DNA of 64,000 nt from Microbacterium terrae (GTDB taxonomy: Bacteria > Actinomycetota > Actinomycetes > Actinomycetales > Microbacteriaceae), in NCBI RefSeq assembly GCF_017831975.1, contig NZ_JAFDSS010000001.1, positions 744,001 to 808,000 on the forward strand, in the 5' to 3' direction. A model generated the notes under the pieces. The model saw only the letters and a program-made list of their open reading frames with translations, had not been told where the DNA came from and did not search any database. Position 1 is the stretch's first letter; every line of letters begins with the position of its first letter. Below, piece after piece: positions 53,102-61,748 of this stretch. The translations under genes were made by a program, and so were the position numbers.

Positions 53102-53133
53102 AGCGGCCCGGGTGGGAGACCACCCGGGCCGCT
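53102..53133. terminator. 14-bp perfect hairpin terminator
   Basis: AGCGGCCCGGGTGG (53102-53115) pairs with CCACCCGGGCCGCT (53120-53133) around a GAGA loop. It lies between the convergent symporter and ogt-like genes and can serve both. Confidence 0.8.
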
Positions 53134-53148
53134 GTGCGCGTGGCCGGC

Positions 53149-53688
53149 CTACTCGGCCACGCCTTCGGCGGCCACCCGTCGCTCGAAGTCGATGAGGTGC
53201 TGCTTGACCTCGGAGTGACCGCCGTACTCGCCGAGCGAGCCGTCGGCGCGCACCACGCGGTGCACGGGCACGACGATCGAGAACGGCGTGGTGGCACACG
53301 CGGTGCCCACCGCACGGGCGGCTCGCGGGCTGCCCGCGGCGATCGCGACCTCGCCGTAGCCGGCAGTCTCGCCGTAGGGGATGTCGCACACTGCGCGGAG
53401 CGCCTCACCGGTGAAGCCGCGCACGCGGCTCCAGTCCAGCGGCAGGTCGAAGCTGCGCCGGTCGCCGGAGAAGTACTCGTCGATCTGCTCCGCCGCCGCG
53501 CAGGCGGTCGGGTCGCCGTCGTCGAAGACGGGAGCGGCACCGGTGAGCGCTTCGATCGCATGCAGGTCGGCGTCGGGAGCGCCGTGCACCGGATGGAGGG
53601 CGATGATGCCGCCTCCGTCGGTCACGATGAGGATGTCGCCCACCGGGGAGTCGTGGAGGAGGAAGCGGGGTGCGCGGGGGGCCGTCAT
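53149..53688 (-). CDS. Ogt-like protein lacking the alkyl-acceptor cysteine
   Basis: A 179-aa protein with both domains of O6-alkylguanine-DNA alkyltransferase: an N-terminal ribonuclease-like domain and a C-terminal winged helix (FTGEALRAVCDIPYGETAGY, GEVAIAAGSPRAARAVGTA). The active-site motif PCHR reads PVHR: V142 replaces the Cys that takes the alkyl group. The flanking IVVPVHRVVRADGSLGEYGG is otherwise typical. It cannot act as a suicide methyltransferase; like ATL proteins it may flag alkylated bases for excision repair. ATG 53688 has AGGA upstream. Confidence 0.88.
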   Translation of the reverse strand: MTAPRAPRFLLHDSPVGDILIVTDGGGIIALHPVHGAPDADLHAIEALTGAAPVFDDGDPTACAAAEQIDEYFSGDRRSFDLPLDWSRVRGFTGEALRAVCDIPYGETAGYGEVAIAAGSPRAARAVGTACATTPFSIVVPVHRVVRADGSLGEYGGHSEVKQHLIDFERRVAAEGVAE

Positions 53689-53860
53689 GCGACCATCCTG
53701 CCCGTCGGTCGGCCACCGGCGGGAGGCCGACGGGTCACTGTGGACGGTGGCTCGGGATGATGAGCCTGGGGAGGAACAGAGATGCCCGCACAGCCCCAAT
53801 ACCGCGAAACTCGCCTTCGGTGCAAGTGCCCCGCCATGACGTGCGCTTAGTGTGGCTCGT

Positions 53861-56800
53861 GTGTGGCGAGCAGAGAACAGAGCGGTGGCCGGCGACGAGC
53901 CCGGTACCGTCTTCACGGTGATGCCCGGCGACCTCGGCGTCGCCGAGCCCGACGCCACCGTGGTGCACATCGCGCAGCCCGAGCGTGACCGGCTGCGCGG
54001 ACAGGCTGCCGACCTCGGCGGCCGGTCGACGCTGCTCCACTACGCCGAGTCCGATGCGGCGGCCATCGAGATCACCAAGGCGCACCCCGGCAGCCTGCCG
54101 CAGTTCATCACCGGCCGCTCCACCCTCCTGTCGAACCTGTTCCGCGACGAGGTCGCGCTGCGCAACGCGCGGCTCGCGGCAGAGCGGATCACGACCAAGA
54201 ACCTCGAGCTGCGCACGGCGCGCGGTCTCGACGCCGTGCGTCTGGCCGTCGGCCTCGCCTCCTGGCGCGTCGGCGACATGACCTGCGTCGCCCCGGTGCT
54301 GCTGCGGCCGCTCGCGATCCGCCGGCACCACAGCGACTTCGAGCTCAAGCTGCACGGCGGGTTCGTCGTCAACCCGCAGCTCGTGCGGGCGCTGCGCACC
54401 CACTTCGGCATCGTGGTCGACCCCGCCGCGCTCGCAGCGCTCGCCCAGGAGGGCGGCCTGTTCAAGCCGCAGCCGGTCATCGACAAGCTGCGCGCCCTCA
54501 CCGCCGAGATCGGCTCGTTCTCGGTGCGAGCGCGGCTGCTCGTCTCGACGTTCGCCGACGTCGGCGAGGCGATGGCGCGGGATGCCGCCGACCTCGACCA
54601 CCCCATCCTCAATGCGCTCGCCGGTCACCCCGCCGACGCCGAGTCGGTGACGATGATCCGCGAGGTCGCCGAGCGCCCCGGCCCCGATGATCGTCCGCCC
54701 GCATCCGACGACCTGCTCCTCGACGCCGACTCCGAGCAGGAGCGCGTGCTCGCGCGCATCCTCGCCGGTCAGTCACTCGTGGTGCACACCCTGCCCGGTA
54801 CCGGCGGCACGCAGACCGTGATCAACGCCCTCGGCGCCCTCGTGCGCGACGGCAAGCGCGTGCTCGTGGTGAGCGCGCGCCGCTCCACCCTCGAGGGCGT
54901 GCGTCATCGCCTGGCCGGGGTCGGGCTCGCGGGCATGCCCGTGTCTCCCGCCACGCTGCAGCGCGATCTCATCCGCGCGATCGGCCGCAACGAGAAGGCC
55001 GAGCAGCCGAAGGTCGCCGACATCGATGACGCCCTGGTGCGTCTGCGCGGCGTGCTGCGCGACTATCGGGGAGCGGTGACCGCGCGTCATCCCGGCCTGG
55101 GCGTCTCGGTGGTCGAGATCCTGCGTCACCTCGCCACCCTGTCGGCGCGGCGCCCTGCTCCGACCACGGTCGCCCGCCTCGACGCAGCCACGCTCGAGCG
55201 CGTCGCGCCGGTGCGCGAGGAGGCAGCGGCCAAGCTCGCGGCCGCCGCGCGCCTCGGCGAGTTCCGCTTCGGTCCCGATGACTCGCCGTGGTACGGCGTC
55301 ACGTTCACGACGACCGAGCAGGCCCACGCCGCGCACAGCCTCGCCGGCAAGCTCCATCGCCAGGACCTCCCGGCGCTGCTCGAGCGCGGCTACGAGCTCA
55401 TCGGCAAGACCCGCATGCGCCCGTTCGCGACGGTCGGCGAACTCGGTCTGTACCTCCGGCTGCTGCTCGGCATCCGCGACTCGCTCGACCGCTTCAGCCT
55501 GACGGTGTTCGAGCGGCCGCTCGGCGAGCTCATCCAGGCCCACGCCCCCCGCCGCGATTCGTCGACGATGTCGGGCGCCAACCGCCGCCGCCTGCGGCGC
55601 CTGTCGAAGGAGTACGTGCGCCCAGGGGTGCACGTCGCCGACATGCACGAGGCGCTCGTGCGCATCCAGCAGCAGCGCACCGAGTGGCAGCGTCTGGTCG
55701 ACGTGGGCGTCGCGCCCGAGGTGCCGATCGGCCTCGGCGACGTGCACATCGCGTGGCAGCGTGTCGATGCCGAACTCGCCGAGCTCGACACCGTCCTCGG
55801 TCGCACCGGAGCCGACCGCCTGAGCGCGATGCCGGTCGCCGACCTGGTGCGCACCCTCGCCTCGCTCGCCGCCGAGTCCGACGTGTTCACGAACCTCCGC
55901 GAGCGGGCGACCCTGCGCACCGATCTCGCCGCCCTCGGCCTCGAGCCGCTGCTGGCGGAGCTGTCGGTGCGGCACGTGCCCGAAGACCGCGTCGCCGCGG
56001 AACTCGAGTTCGCCTGGTGGCAGTCGGCCCTCGAGCACCTGCTGGGTGCCGATCGCGCGCTCCTCGGGGCCAACACCGCCGTGGTGGATCGACTCGAGCG
56101 CGACTTCCGTCTCGTCGACGAGGCCCATGCCGCGGCATCCGGTCCGCTCCTCGCCGCCGCCCTCGCGACGCAGTGGCGCATCGGCATCGTCGACGCACCC
56201 GCCGAGGCAGCCGCGCTCAAGGGTGCGCTGCGCAACGGCGCGATCACCGCCGCCGAGCTCGAGACCGCCGCGCCGACGCTGCTGCGCACGCTCGCGCCGG
56301 TCTGGCTCGCGACACCGTACGAGGTGCCCGAGATCCCGGCGGGTACGCCGTTCGACGTGGTGATCATCGCGGATGCCGCCGCCCTCTGCCTCGCCGAGGC
56401 GGCGCCCGCGCTCCGCAGATCGCGCCAGGTCGTGCTCTTCGGCGACCCGGTGACGCAGAAGCCCACCCCGTTCCAGGTCTCGTCCGGCGCGCCGGCCGAG
56501 CCCGAGCCCGTGCGGGAGCCGTTCGACGGTGAGAGCGTGTTCGTGCGGATGGCGCAGCTGCTGCCCGTCGAGACGCTCACCCGCAGCTACCGCGCCGGCG
56601 GCGAAGACCTCGCCGAGCTCGTCAACGATGCGTTCTACGGCGGCGAGATCGCCTCCTTCCCGTGGGCGGGCTCGTACCTCGGGCGCGGCAGCCTCGGCGT
56701 CGACTACGTCGAGGGCGGCACCGGAGCCCCTGACCCGATCTCCGGCGCTGTCGAGAGCCCCGACGCCGAGGTCGCGCGCGTCGTGACGCTTGTCGTCGAG

Positions 56801-57583
56801 CATGCTGTCAACCGCGCGAGCGAGTCGCTGATGGTGGTGACCGCGAGCGCGCGGCACGCCGAGCGCATCCGCGCCGCGGTGGTGGCCGCCTTCGCCGGAC
56901 GCTCCGACGTCGCCGACTTCGTCTCGCGCGACATCGCCGAGCCGTTCACGGTGCTGACGCTCGAGGAGTCGGTGGCCGAGAGCCGCGACCGCGTGATCTT
57001 CTCGCTCGGCTTCGGCCTCACCAAGCACGGCCGTGTGCTGAGCGATTTCGGCGACCTCTCGACCCCCGACGGCGAGCGGCTGCTCACGGTCGGGATGACG
57101 CGCGCGCGTCGCTCGATGGTGATCGTGTCGTCGATCCGGCCGTCGGCCTTCGACGACGGCCGCCTCGAGTACGGCGCCGCGACCCTCATGTCGATCCTCG
57201 GCGGCCTGGCCGCCCGCGCGCGCGAGGCGCGGCTCGAAGACCTCGCAGATCCGCTCACGCTGGCGCTCGCACATGAGCTGCGCAGCCTCGGGCTCGCCGT
57301 CGACGTGCACTACCGCGGCACGCTTCCCCTCGTCGCCCAGTACGACGGCAAGGCGGTCGTCGTCGAGAGCGACCCCGAGACGATCGGCGAGTCGCTGCGC
57401 GAGTCGCTGCGGCTGCGTCCGCAGATCCTCCGCCGTCTCGGATGGCACTACATCCGCGTGCACTCCTTCGACCTGTACTCCGACCCCGCCGGCGTCGCGG
57501 TGCGCATCGCGGCGATGCTCGGCGTTGCCGCAGAGGCGCCGCGTGCCGACACCGACACGCAGCCCATCGATGTCATCGAATGA
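53861..57583 (+). CDS. Very large SF1-helicase-like protein with degenerate ATPase motifs
   Basis: About 1240 aa. The layout is that of DUF4011-type SF1 helicases: the N-terminal region (about 1-290), a split RecA core with a long insertion (about 300-1090), and a C-terminal REase/MTES-like domain (LAHELRSLGLAVDVHYRGTL; YIRVHSFDLYSDPAG). Walker A reads LPGTGGTQT, with Gly where the Lys should be, and Walker B reads DVVIIADAAAL, without the DE pair. Later motifs remain (TLTRSYRAGGEDLAEL; LLTVGMTRARRSM). ATP hydrolysis is therefore doubtful. GTG 53861 lies 7 nt after TAGTGT (53848-53853). Confidence 0.8.
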   Translation: MWRAENRAVAGDEPGTVFTVMPGDLGVAEPDATVVHIAQPERDRLRGQAADLGGRSTLLHYAESDAAAIEITKAHPGSLPQFITGRSTLLSNLFRDEVALRNARLAAERITTKNLELRTARGLDAVRLAVGLASWRVGDMTCVAPVLLRPLAIRRHHSDFELKLHGGFVVNPQLVRALRTHFGIVVDPAALAALAQEGGLFKPQPVIDKLRALTAEIGSFSVRARLLVSTFADVGEAMARDAADLDHPILNALAGHPADAESVTMIREVAERPGPDDRPPASDDLLLDADSEQERVLARILAGQSLVVHTLPGTGGTQTVINALGALVRDGKRVLVVSARRSTLEGVRHRLAGVGLAGMPVSPATLQRDLIRAIGRNEKAEQPKVADIDDALVRLRGVLRDYRGAVTARHPGLGVSVVEILRHLATLSARRPAPTTVARLDAATLERVAPVREEAAAKLAAAARLGEFRFGPDDSPWYGVTFTTTEQAHAAHSLAGKLHRQDLPALLERGYELIGKTRMRPFATVGELGLYLRLLLGIRDSLDRFSLTVFERPLGELIQAHAPRRDSSTMSGANRRRLRRLSKEYVRPGVHVADMHEALVRIQQQRTEWQRLVDVGVAPEVPIGLGDVHIAWQRVDAELAELDTVLGRTGADRLSAMPVADLVRTLASLAAESDVFTNLRERATLRTDLAALGLEPLLAELSVRHVPEDRVAAELEFAWWQSALEHLLGADRALLGANTAVVDRLERDFRLVDEAHAAASGPLLAAALATQWRIGIVDAPAEAAALKGALRNGAITAAELETAAPTLLRTLAPVWLATPYEVPEIPAGTPFDVVIIADAAALCLAEAAPALRRSRQVVLFGDPVTQKPTPFQVSSGAPAEPEPVREPFDGESVFVRMAQLLPVETLTRSYRAGGEDLAELVNDAFYGGEIASFPWAGSYLGRGSLGVDYVEGGTGAPDPISGAVESPDAEVARVVTLVVEHAVNRASESLMVVTASARHAERIRAAVVAAFAGRSDVADFVSRDIAEPFTVLTLEESVAESRDRVIFSLGFGLTKHGRVLSDFGDLSTPDGERLLTVGMTRARRSMVIVSSIRPSAFDDGRLEYGAATLMSILGGLAARAREARLEDLADPLTLALAHELRSLGLAVDVHYRGTLPLVAQYDGKAVVVESDPETIGESLRESLRLRPQILRRLGWHYIRVHSFDLYSDPAGVAVRIAAMLGVAAEAPRADTDTQPIDVIE

Positions 57584-57779
57584 TCGGCAGCGGGTCGAGC
57601 GGGTCCGCGGCGCACGACGCGCGAAGCTGACCCCCGCGCCCGGCACGACCGCGGAGCCCGTTCCAGGCGATGAGACGACGGATGCCGCGCCCGCAGTGGA
57701 CGCGGCCTCCGGGACGAGCACGGAGAGCAGCGGGCCGAACGACGACCGGCTGCGGCGAGACGTGCCGCCGCACTACTAG
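57570..57779 (+). CDS. Small conserved actinobacterial protein
   Basis: A 69-aa hydrophilic protein: a basic N-terminus (RQRVERVRGARRAKLTPAPG), a disordered Pro/Thr/Ser middle and a conserved-looking tail NDDRLRRDVPPHY. It starts 14 nt inside the end of the helicase-like gene, so the two are translationally coupled. The tail resembles a short motif recalled from other Microbacteriaceae. Function unknown. Confidence 0.65.
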   Translation: MSSNDRQRVERVRGARRAKLTPAPGTTAEPVPGDETTDAAPAVDAASGTSTESSGPNDDRLRRDVPPHY

Positions 57780-57789
57780 TCGTTCGGCG

Positions 57790-58209
57790 TCAGGGCTTGG
57801 GCGCGGCGTCGGCCTGCTTCCCGAGCAGGTCGCGGATCTGCACGAGCAGCTCGGCCTCCGACGGGAGCGGCTCGGGCTCTTCGGGCACGCCCTGCTTGCG
57901 CGCAGCGCGCTCCTTCATCACGTTCATGGGGTGCACGAACACGAAGTAGACGACGATCGCCACGGCGAGGAAAGCGATCACGGCATTGATGAGGTCGCTG
58001 ATCGGGAAGGTGACCTGGCCGTGCAGGCCGTTCACCGTGATGCCCACGACGCCGTCCTCGTCGGGCTTCCACACGAGCTCGATCAGCGGGTTGATGATGC
58101 TGGAGACGATCGCGTTCACCACGGCGGTGAACGCCGCGCCGATGACCACCGCGACAGCGAGGTCGATGACGTTGCCCCTGAGGATGAATTCCTTGAAGCC
58201 CTTGATCAT
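57790..58209 (-). CDS. mscL: Large-conductance mechanosensitive channel
   Basis: A 139-aa protein. It begins IKGFKEFILRGNVIDLAVAV, the amphipathic N-terminal helix and first half of TM1, then VIGAAFTAVVNAIVSSIINP. TM2 is AVIAFLAVAIVVYFVFVHPM, and a charged C-terminal bundle (SEAELLVQIRDLLGKQ) follows. The homopentameric channel releases solutes on osmotic down-shock. GGAGGG lies 5 nt before the ATG. Confidence 0.95.
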   Translation of the reverse strand: MIKGFKEFILRGNVIDLAVAVVIGAAFTAVVNAIVSSIINPLIELVWKPDEDGVVGITVNGLHGQVTFPISDLINAVIAFLAVAIVVYFVFVHPMNVMKERAARKQGVPEEPEPLPSEAELLVQIRDLLGKQADAAPKP

Positions 58210-58241
58210 GGTGATTCCCTCCTGCCCGGCGTGTTACCGGA

Positions 58242-58526
58242 TCACGACCCCGACGACGCGGGTGCGGCCTTCTTGGCCTCGGACTTCGATGATGCCGAAG
58301 ACGCGCCGGAGTCGCCACCTGCCGTGCCGGTGCCGACCGAACCCGACGAGGAGCGCGAGTCGGTGCGGTAGAAGCCCGACCCGTTGAAGGTCACGCCGAT
58401 CGAGCCGTACTCCTTGCGCAGCGCGCCGCCGCATTCGGGGCACTCGGTGAGGGTCGGGTCGGCGAAGGACTGCACCGCGTCGAAGCGGTGGCCGCAGTCC
58501 TTGCAGGCATAGGCGTAGGTGGGCAT
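58242..58526 (-). CDS. FmdB-family zinc-ribbon protein
   Basis: A 94-aa protein with the FmdB zinc ribbon: PTYAYACKDCGHRFDAVQSF and LTECPECGGALRKEYGSIGV (four Cys in two CxxC pairs), then FNGSGFYRTDSR. The C-terminus is Ser/Ala/Gly-rich. Once described as a regulator of formamidase, the family is of unknown general function. It lies between mscL and the cyclo-ligase gene on the same strand. Confidence 0.9.
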   Translation of the reverse strand: MPTYAYACKDCGHRFDAVQSFADPTLTECPECGGALRKEYGSIGVTFNGSGFYRTDSRSSSGSVGTGTAGGDSGASSASSKSEAKKAAPASSGS

Positions 58527-58539
58527 GGTTCTCTTTCGT

Positions 58540-59133
58540 TCAGTGCGCGCGGGCGAATTCGACGATCCGCGCGGGAGTCACGGCGCCGGTCACCGGCTGG
58601 TCGTGGAGGTCGCGGGGGACCTCCACGAGGATCTCGCTGTCGTAGACGAGGGCGTACACCGGCGGGCAGCCCTCCATCGACCCGATGGTCTTGTCGAAGA
58701 AGCCGCGCCCCCAGCCGAGTCGCATCCCGCTCTCGTCGACGGCTGCGGCGGGGATGATGAGCAGGTCGACATCGTTCACCGCGATCGGACCGAGCAGTTC
58801 GCCGACCGGCTCGGGAACCCCGAACAGGCCCTCGCCGATGTCGCCGTCGGCGGTCGCGACCGCCCAGTCGAGCAGTCCGTCGGCGCGCGAGACGGGGAGG
58901 AGCACCCGGATGCCGCGCTCCACGGCGGCCAGGATGAATGCGCGCGTGCCGGGCTCGGTGGGCCGGGCGAGGTAGCACGACATCGATCGCACTCCGAGGC
59001 GCGCGACCAGATCGTCGAGGTGGAGTCGGATGCCGTCCTCGGCGGTCGCGATGCTCTGCGGAGACATCGACTGGCGGCGCTCCCGCAGCTCGGCGCGAAG
59101 CGCGCGCTTCGCGTCGGCGATGGCGTCGGACAT
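58540..59133 (-). CDS. 5-formyltetrahydrofolate cyclo-ligase
   Basis: A 197-aa enzyme that converts 5-formyl-THF to 5,10-methenyl-THF with ATP. Signatures: KRALRAELRERRQSMS at the N-terminus, GIRVLLPVSR, the loop LLIIPAAAVDESGMRLGWGR followed by GFFDK, which binds ATP-Mg, and VYALVYDSEILVEVPRDLHD. ATG 59133 is chosen because a longer upstream extension is Arg-rich and non-conserved. It is divergent from galU, which is common in actinomycetes. Confidence 0.92.
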   Translation of the reverse strand: MSDAIADAKRALRAELRERRQSMSPQSIATAEDGIRLHLDDLVARLGVRSMSCYLARPTEPGTRAFILAAVERGIRVLLPVSRADGLLDWAVATADGDIGEGLFGVPEPVGELLGPIAVNDVDLLIIPAAAVDESGMRLGWGRGFFDKTIGSMEGCPPVYALVYDSEILVEVPRDLHDQPVTGAVTPARIVEFARAH

Positions 59134-59234
59134 GACCACGATTCTACGTCGGCGCGGCGCGCCCGGACGCGTGCTTGTAACCAACCTGTCACGTGGTCGG
59201 TTCACAGACGACAGATGCGCGACGATCGGATCGA

Positions 59235-59240
59235 TAGACT
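59235..59240 (+). promoter_or_regulatory. -10 box for leaderless galU
   Basis: TAGACT is followed by 6 nt and the galU ATG at 59247. There is no ribosome binding site upstream of that ATG. Confidence 0.5.
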
Positions 59241-59246
59241 CCTGAA

Positions 59247-60134
59247 ATGCCTCAGCACCCCTTCAAAGCGGTCATTCCTGCCGCGGGTCTCGGTACCCGC
59301 TTCCTCCCGGCGACCAAGGCCATGCCGAAAGAGATGCTCCCGGTGGTCGACAAGCCGGCCATCCAGTACGTGGTCGAAGAGGCCACTGCAGCGGGCATCC
59401 GCGACGTCCTGATCATCATCGGACGCAACAAGAACAACCTCTCGAACCACTTCGACTCGGTCCCCGAGCTCGAGAGCACGCTGCTCAAGAAGGGCGACGC
59501 GGACAAGCTCGCCAAGGTGCAGCAGTCCAGCGATCTCGCCGACATCCACTTCGTCCGTCAGGGCGAGCCCAAGGGCCTCGGACACGCCGTCCTCCGGGCA
59601 CGCGCCCACGTGGGCGAATCGCCGTTCGTCGTGATGCTGGGCGACGACCTCATCGACGAGCGCGATGAGCTCGTGACGACCATGATGGCCGAGCGCGAGC
59701 GCACCGGCGCGAGCATCATCGCGCTCATGGAGGTCGATCCCGACAGCATCCACCTGTACGGCGCAGCCGCGGTCGAAGAGACCGGCACCGACGGTCTGGT
59801 GCGCGTCACCGGTCTTGTCGAGAAGCCCAAGAAGGAGGATGCGCCGTCGAACCTCGCGGTCATCGGGCGCTACGTGCTCGGGCCCGAGGTGTTCGACATC
59901 CTCGAGCGCACCGAGCCGGGCAAGGGCGGCGAGATCCAGCTGACCGACGCGCTCCAGGAACTGGCCGCTGACCCTGAGGGGCCCGGCGTGTACGGCGTCG
60001 TGTTCCGCGGGCGCCGGTACGACACCGGCGATAGGGTGGACTACATCAAGGCCATCGTGCAGCTCGCCGCCGACCGCGACGATCTCGGTCCCGAGCTGCG
60101 ACCCTGGTTCAAGGAGTTCGCGGCGAACCTCTGA
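59247..60134 (+). CDS. galU: UTP-glucose-1-phosphate uridylyltransferase
   Basis: A 295-aa nucleotidyltransferase that makes UDP-glucose for cell-wall and polysaccharide synthesis. It has the pyrophosphorylase loop AVIPAAGLGTRFLPATKAMP and KEMLPVVDKPAIQYVVEEA, the FVRQGEPKGLGHAVL segment, the VMLGDDLIDE metal site and VTGLVEKPKKEDAPSNLAVI. All GalU residues are in place. Followed by the RimJ-type gene 24 bp on. Confidence 0.95.
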   Translation: MPQHPFKAVIPAAGLGTRFLPATKAMPKEMLPVVDKPAIQYVVEEATAAGIRDVLIIIGRNKNNLSNHFDSVPELESTLLKKGDADKLAKVQQSSDLADIHFVRQGEPKGLGHAVLRARAHVGESPFVVMLGDDLIDERDELVTTMMAERERTGASIIALMEVDPDSIHLYGAAAVEETGTDGLVRVTGLVEKPKKEDAPSNLAVIGRYVLGPEVFDILERTEPGKGGEIQLTDALQELAADPEGPGVYGVVFRGRRYDTGDRVDYIKAIVQLAADRDDLGPELRPWFKEFAANL

Positions 60135-60158
60135 CGCCGCCCGATCGAGGGGGTCACG

Positions 60159-60788
60159 GTGGATCTGACGGCCCCTCGTCGGCACGGCCCCATCTCGATC
60201 CGGCTGGTGCGCCAGCGCGATGCCCGCACACTCCAGACCGAGCTGCTGAGCAACCGCGCCTGGCTGCAGCCGTGGGAGGCGACGAGCCCCGACGGCCCGG
60301 TGTCGTTCGACATGCGCATCGGCGTCCGGCGCCTGCTGCAGCAGTATCGGGACGGATCGGGCGTGCCGTTCGTCATGGAGTATGACGGCGAGGTCGCCGG
60401 TCAGCTGAACGTGTGGGGGATCGCGCGCGGTTCCCTCGCGTCGGCCACGATCGGCTACTGGGTGAGCAAGCGATACGCCGGCCGGGGCATCACCCCGACG
60501 GCGGTGGCCATGGCGACCGACGTGTGCTTCACGCAGCTGCGTCTGCACCGCATGGAGATCTGCATCCGCCCGGAGAACCGTGCGAGCCTGCGGGTGGTCG
60601 AGAAGCTCGGCTTCCGCTACGAGGGGCTGCGGAGGCGGTTCATCCACATCGACGGCGACTGGCGCGACCACTACGCGTTCGCGCTCGTGCGTGAAGACGT
60701 GCCCGACGGGGTGCTGCAGCGGTGGGTGTCTGGCCGCGTGCCCCAGGACGCCGCCGTGGTTCCTCCGGCCGACAGACTTCACGCCTGA
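60159..60788 (+). CDS. RimJ/RimL-type GNAT acetyltransferase
   Basis: A 209-aa acetyltransferase. GPISIRLVRQRDARTLQTEL and WLQPWEATSP open the domain; IGYWVSKRYAGRGITPTAVA is the acetyl-CoA site; MEICIRPENRASLRVVEKLG and FRYEGLRRRF complete the RimJ pattern. It probably acetylates protein N-termini (ribosomal S5-like targets in enteric relatives). The GTG start has GAGGGGG upstream. Likely in one operon with galU. Confidence 0.9.
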   Translation: MDLTAPRRHGPISIRLVRQRDARTLQTELLSNRAWLQPWEATSPDGPVSFDMRIGVRRLLQQYRDGSGVPFVMEYDGEVAGQLNVWGIARGSLASATIGYWVSKRYAGRGITPTAVAMATDVCFTQLRLHRMEICIRPENRASLRVVEKLGFRYEGLRRRFIHIDGDWRDHYAFALVREDVPDGVLQRWVSGRVPQDAAVVPPADRLHA

Positions 60789-60824
60789 CGCGCGCCGCTG
60801 CCCGGATGCGGGGCACCCCTCGCA

Positions 60825-60830
60825 TACCGT
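60825..60830 (+). promoter_or_regulatory. -10 box for a leaderless mRNA
   Basis: TACCGT is followed by 7 nt and the ATG at 60838 of the membrane protein gene. Confidence 0.45.
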
Positions 60831-60837
60831 GGACGCC

Positions 60838-61722
60838 ATGGGTGGGCAGGTGTTGGGTGGGGGAGTCATCGTCCTCGTGGCGGTGGCGCTGTGGCTCGTG
60901 TACCTGATGCCGACGTTGCAGAGCAGGCGCCAGTACGACGCCGCCGAGCGCAACGCGGTTCGCCTGAACCAAGCGCTCCGGGTGCTCGCCGAGACGAGTG
61001 AGACCCCCGAAGAGGTACGGCTCGAGCTGAACACCCGCACCGCGCTCGCGCAGCAGAAGCTCGCCCGCCGCGCGATGGCCGAGCGGGAGTCCGCCGCCCT
61101 CGAGGGTGCGCGCGTCGACCTCGAGCGGGCACGCATCGAACGCGCCGTCGCCCGCAACGCGGCCCCGGCGCGGCAGGCCCGCGCACGTCGCCGGCTGCGG
61201 CTGACCGCGACGATCCTCGCGCTGGCCGGCATCGGCATCGCGGTGTGGGGCGTGGTCGAGGTGCTGACCGTGGGGGCGCAGGCTCTGATGTGGTCGGGCG
61301 TCGCCCTCACCGGACTGTCCGCGCTCGTGCTGCACCGCATGGCACGGGTCGCTGCACGCGCCGCCCTTCCCGCGACGGAGAGCGTCGAACGCGTCGCCCG
61401 TGAGGTGCAGGACGTCGCGCTCGAGCCGCAGAGCCGCGAGTGGGCGCCGCGTGAGCTTCCGCGTCCGCTCACCGCCTCCGCCGGATCGCGGGCAGCCGCG
61501 GTGCTCGACGTCGAGGCGGCGCGCGATGCGCTGCGTCAGGCGGCGATGGAGGAGGCCCTGCGCTCCCGCGTCGAGGAGCAGGAGCCCACGCGGATCGAGA
61601 CCGCTCGGGTCGCACGCTCGGCCGCAGACGGCCCGGACTTCGCCAGCATGGGCTATGTCGACGACGAAGAGATCGAGGCGCACGTGCGCGGCCTCCTCGC
61701 GCGTCGCGCGTCGGGACAGTAA
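60838..61722 (+). CDS. Membrane protein with coiled-coil segment
   Basis: A 294-aa protein. TM1 (GGGVIVLVAVALWLVYLMP) is at the N-terminus; a long charged coiled coil follows (residues of about 30-120, with ALAQQKLARRAMAERESAAL); two more helices (LTATILALAGIGIAVWGVVE; MWSGVALTGLSALVLHRMA) precede an acidic C-terminal cytoplasmic tail ending DDEEIEAHVRGLLARR. Found downstream of galU-rimJ in related actinomycetes as I recall; function unknown. Confidence 0.8.
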   Translation: MGGQVLGGGVIVLVAVALWLVYLMPTLQSRRQYDAAERNAVRLNQALRVLAETSETPEEVRLELNTRTALAQQKLARRAMAERESAALEGARVDLERARIERAVARNAAPARQARARRRLRLTATILALAGIGIAVWGVVEVLTVGAQALMWSGVALTGLSALVLHRMARVAARAALPATESVERVAREVQDVALEPQSREWAPRELPRPLTASAGSRAAAVLDVEAARDALRQAAMEEALRSRVEEQEPTRIETARVARSAADGPDFASMGYVDDEEIEAHVRGLLARRASGQ

Positions 61723-61748
61723 GCACGCCGGGACAGGGCGCGCCCGGT

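Noticed and set aside
54773..57721. 982-codon open frame antisense to the helicase-like gene
   Set aside because: Shadow frame; the plus-strand frame has helicase motifs, coupling to the next small gene and a plausible start.
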